Origin: Planctomycetaceae bacterium
GTDB lineage: Bacteria > Planctomycetota > Planctomycetia > Pirellulales > Pirellulaceae
NCBI GenBank assembly: GCA_002705165.1
Contig: PAJC01000109.1
Coordinates: 1 to 5,617, forward strand
Reading direction: 5' to 3'
DNA length: 5,617 bases
Both the position numbers and the translations under genes were made by a program. Each line of letters starts with the position of its first letter. Positions within the stretch are counted from its first letter, which is position 1. Positions 5,308 through 5,617 of this stretch are shown in pieces. The notes under the pieces were generated by a model. It had not been told where the DNA came from. It was given only the letters and a program-made list of their open reading frames with translations, and did no database searches.

Positions 5308-5617
5308 ATGAAACGTTTTGTCTACGTATCGCTTTTGACCCTATTAACGCTCCCCGTTCAACTACAAGCACAAGACAACTCCATTCAGACTATTTCCGAG
5401 AAGTACACTCGGGACGTTCAGGAATTACTTAAGCAGTTTTGTTTCGATTGCCACAGCGGTGAAGTTATCGAAGCAGAACTCGACATGAGCCTCTTCAAAT
5501 CAGTCGCTGATATTCAATCCAACATTAAGCCGTGGATACGAATTTCTGAAATGCTTGATAGCAGACAAATGCCCCCCAAAGAGTCCCAGCAACCCACGGA
5601 TAACCAGCGGGAGCTTG
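5308..5617 (+). CDS. N-terminus of an exported c-type cytochrome of the DUF1587/DUF1592 kind (cut by window end)
   Basis: The open frame begins at ATG 5308 and runs off the window after 103 codons. Residues 1-21 are a signal peptide (FVYVSLLTLLTLPVQLQA, then QD). C45-F-D-C48-H49 is a haem c attachment motif. The following 'AELDMSLFKSVADI', 'KPWIRISEMLDSRQMPP' and 'QPTDNQREL' fit the N-terminal cytochrome domain of the large planctomycete proteins that go on to DUF1587, DUF1592, DUF1588 and DUF1585 regions. M88 in MPP is the expected distal haem ligand. Such proteins are usually several hundred residues long, so most of the gene lies outside the window. The signal peptide places the haem in the periplasm. 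The function of the family is unknown, with electron transfer linked to an oxidative step only suspected. The 169-bp gap upstream suggests a separate transcript. Confidence 0.88.
   Translation, partial: MKRFVYVSLLTLLTLPVQLQAQDNSIQTISEKYTRDVQELLKQFCFDCHSGEVIEAELDMSLFKSVADIQSNIKPWIRISEMLDSRQMPPKESQQPTDNQREL

Noticed and set aside
1..5617. CRISPR array, tRNA/rRNA genes, insertion sequences or phage genes
   Set aside because: No regularly spaced repeats, no tRNA- or rRNA-like stretch, no transposase or integrase frame and no terminal inverted repeats were seen on either strand.

Overview
The window looks like a chromosomal segment of a planctomycete, or less likely a verrucomicrobial or lentisphaeral relative. 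The evidence is the gene mix: an exported iduronate-2-sulfatase-like sulfatase, an exported PIG-L/LmbE deacetylase, an exported PQQ-like beta-propeller protein opening with the W-x-x-F-R-G-P-x-x-x-G motif usual in that phylum, and the start of a large c-type cytochrome of the DUF1587/DUF1592 kind. Base composition is moderate. Shine-Dalgarno sequences are present before only some genes, which also fits Planctomycetes. No RNA gene, mobile element, phage gene or CRISPR array is visible.

Layout, all on the plus strand: (1) positions 1-63, a probable C-terminal tail of an upstream gene. (2) 64-193, an AT-rich gap with short repeats. (3) 194-5138, five complete genes separated by only 30-40 bp: an exported concanavalin-like (DUF1080-like) protein, a small cytoplasmic cupin, a sulfatase, a PIG-L deacetylase and a PQQ-like propeller. 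This has the layout of one operon. (4) 5139-5307, a 169-bp gap with three inverted repeats, which probably separates transcription units. (5) 5308 to the window end, the N-terminus of an exported cytochrome c protein, cut by the window edge.

Four of the five operon genes encode Sec-type signal peptides, so the operon mainly supplies the periplasm or cell surface. A plausible reading is a small toolkit for handling a sulfated, N-acetylated or otherwise acylated glycan. The sulfatase would remove O-sulfate, the PIG-L enzyme would hydrolyse an N-acetyl group, and the concanavalin-like and propeller proteins would bind ligand or scaffold. The cytoplasmic cupin may act on or sense a small metabolite. 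The catalytic assignments at family level are strong; the substrate and the joint role are inference. No wholly new system is demonstrable; the operon combination and the unrecognised details of its first gene are the parts most worth following up.
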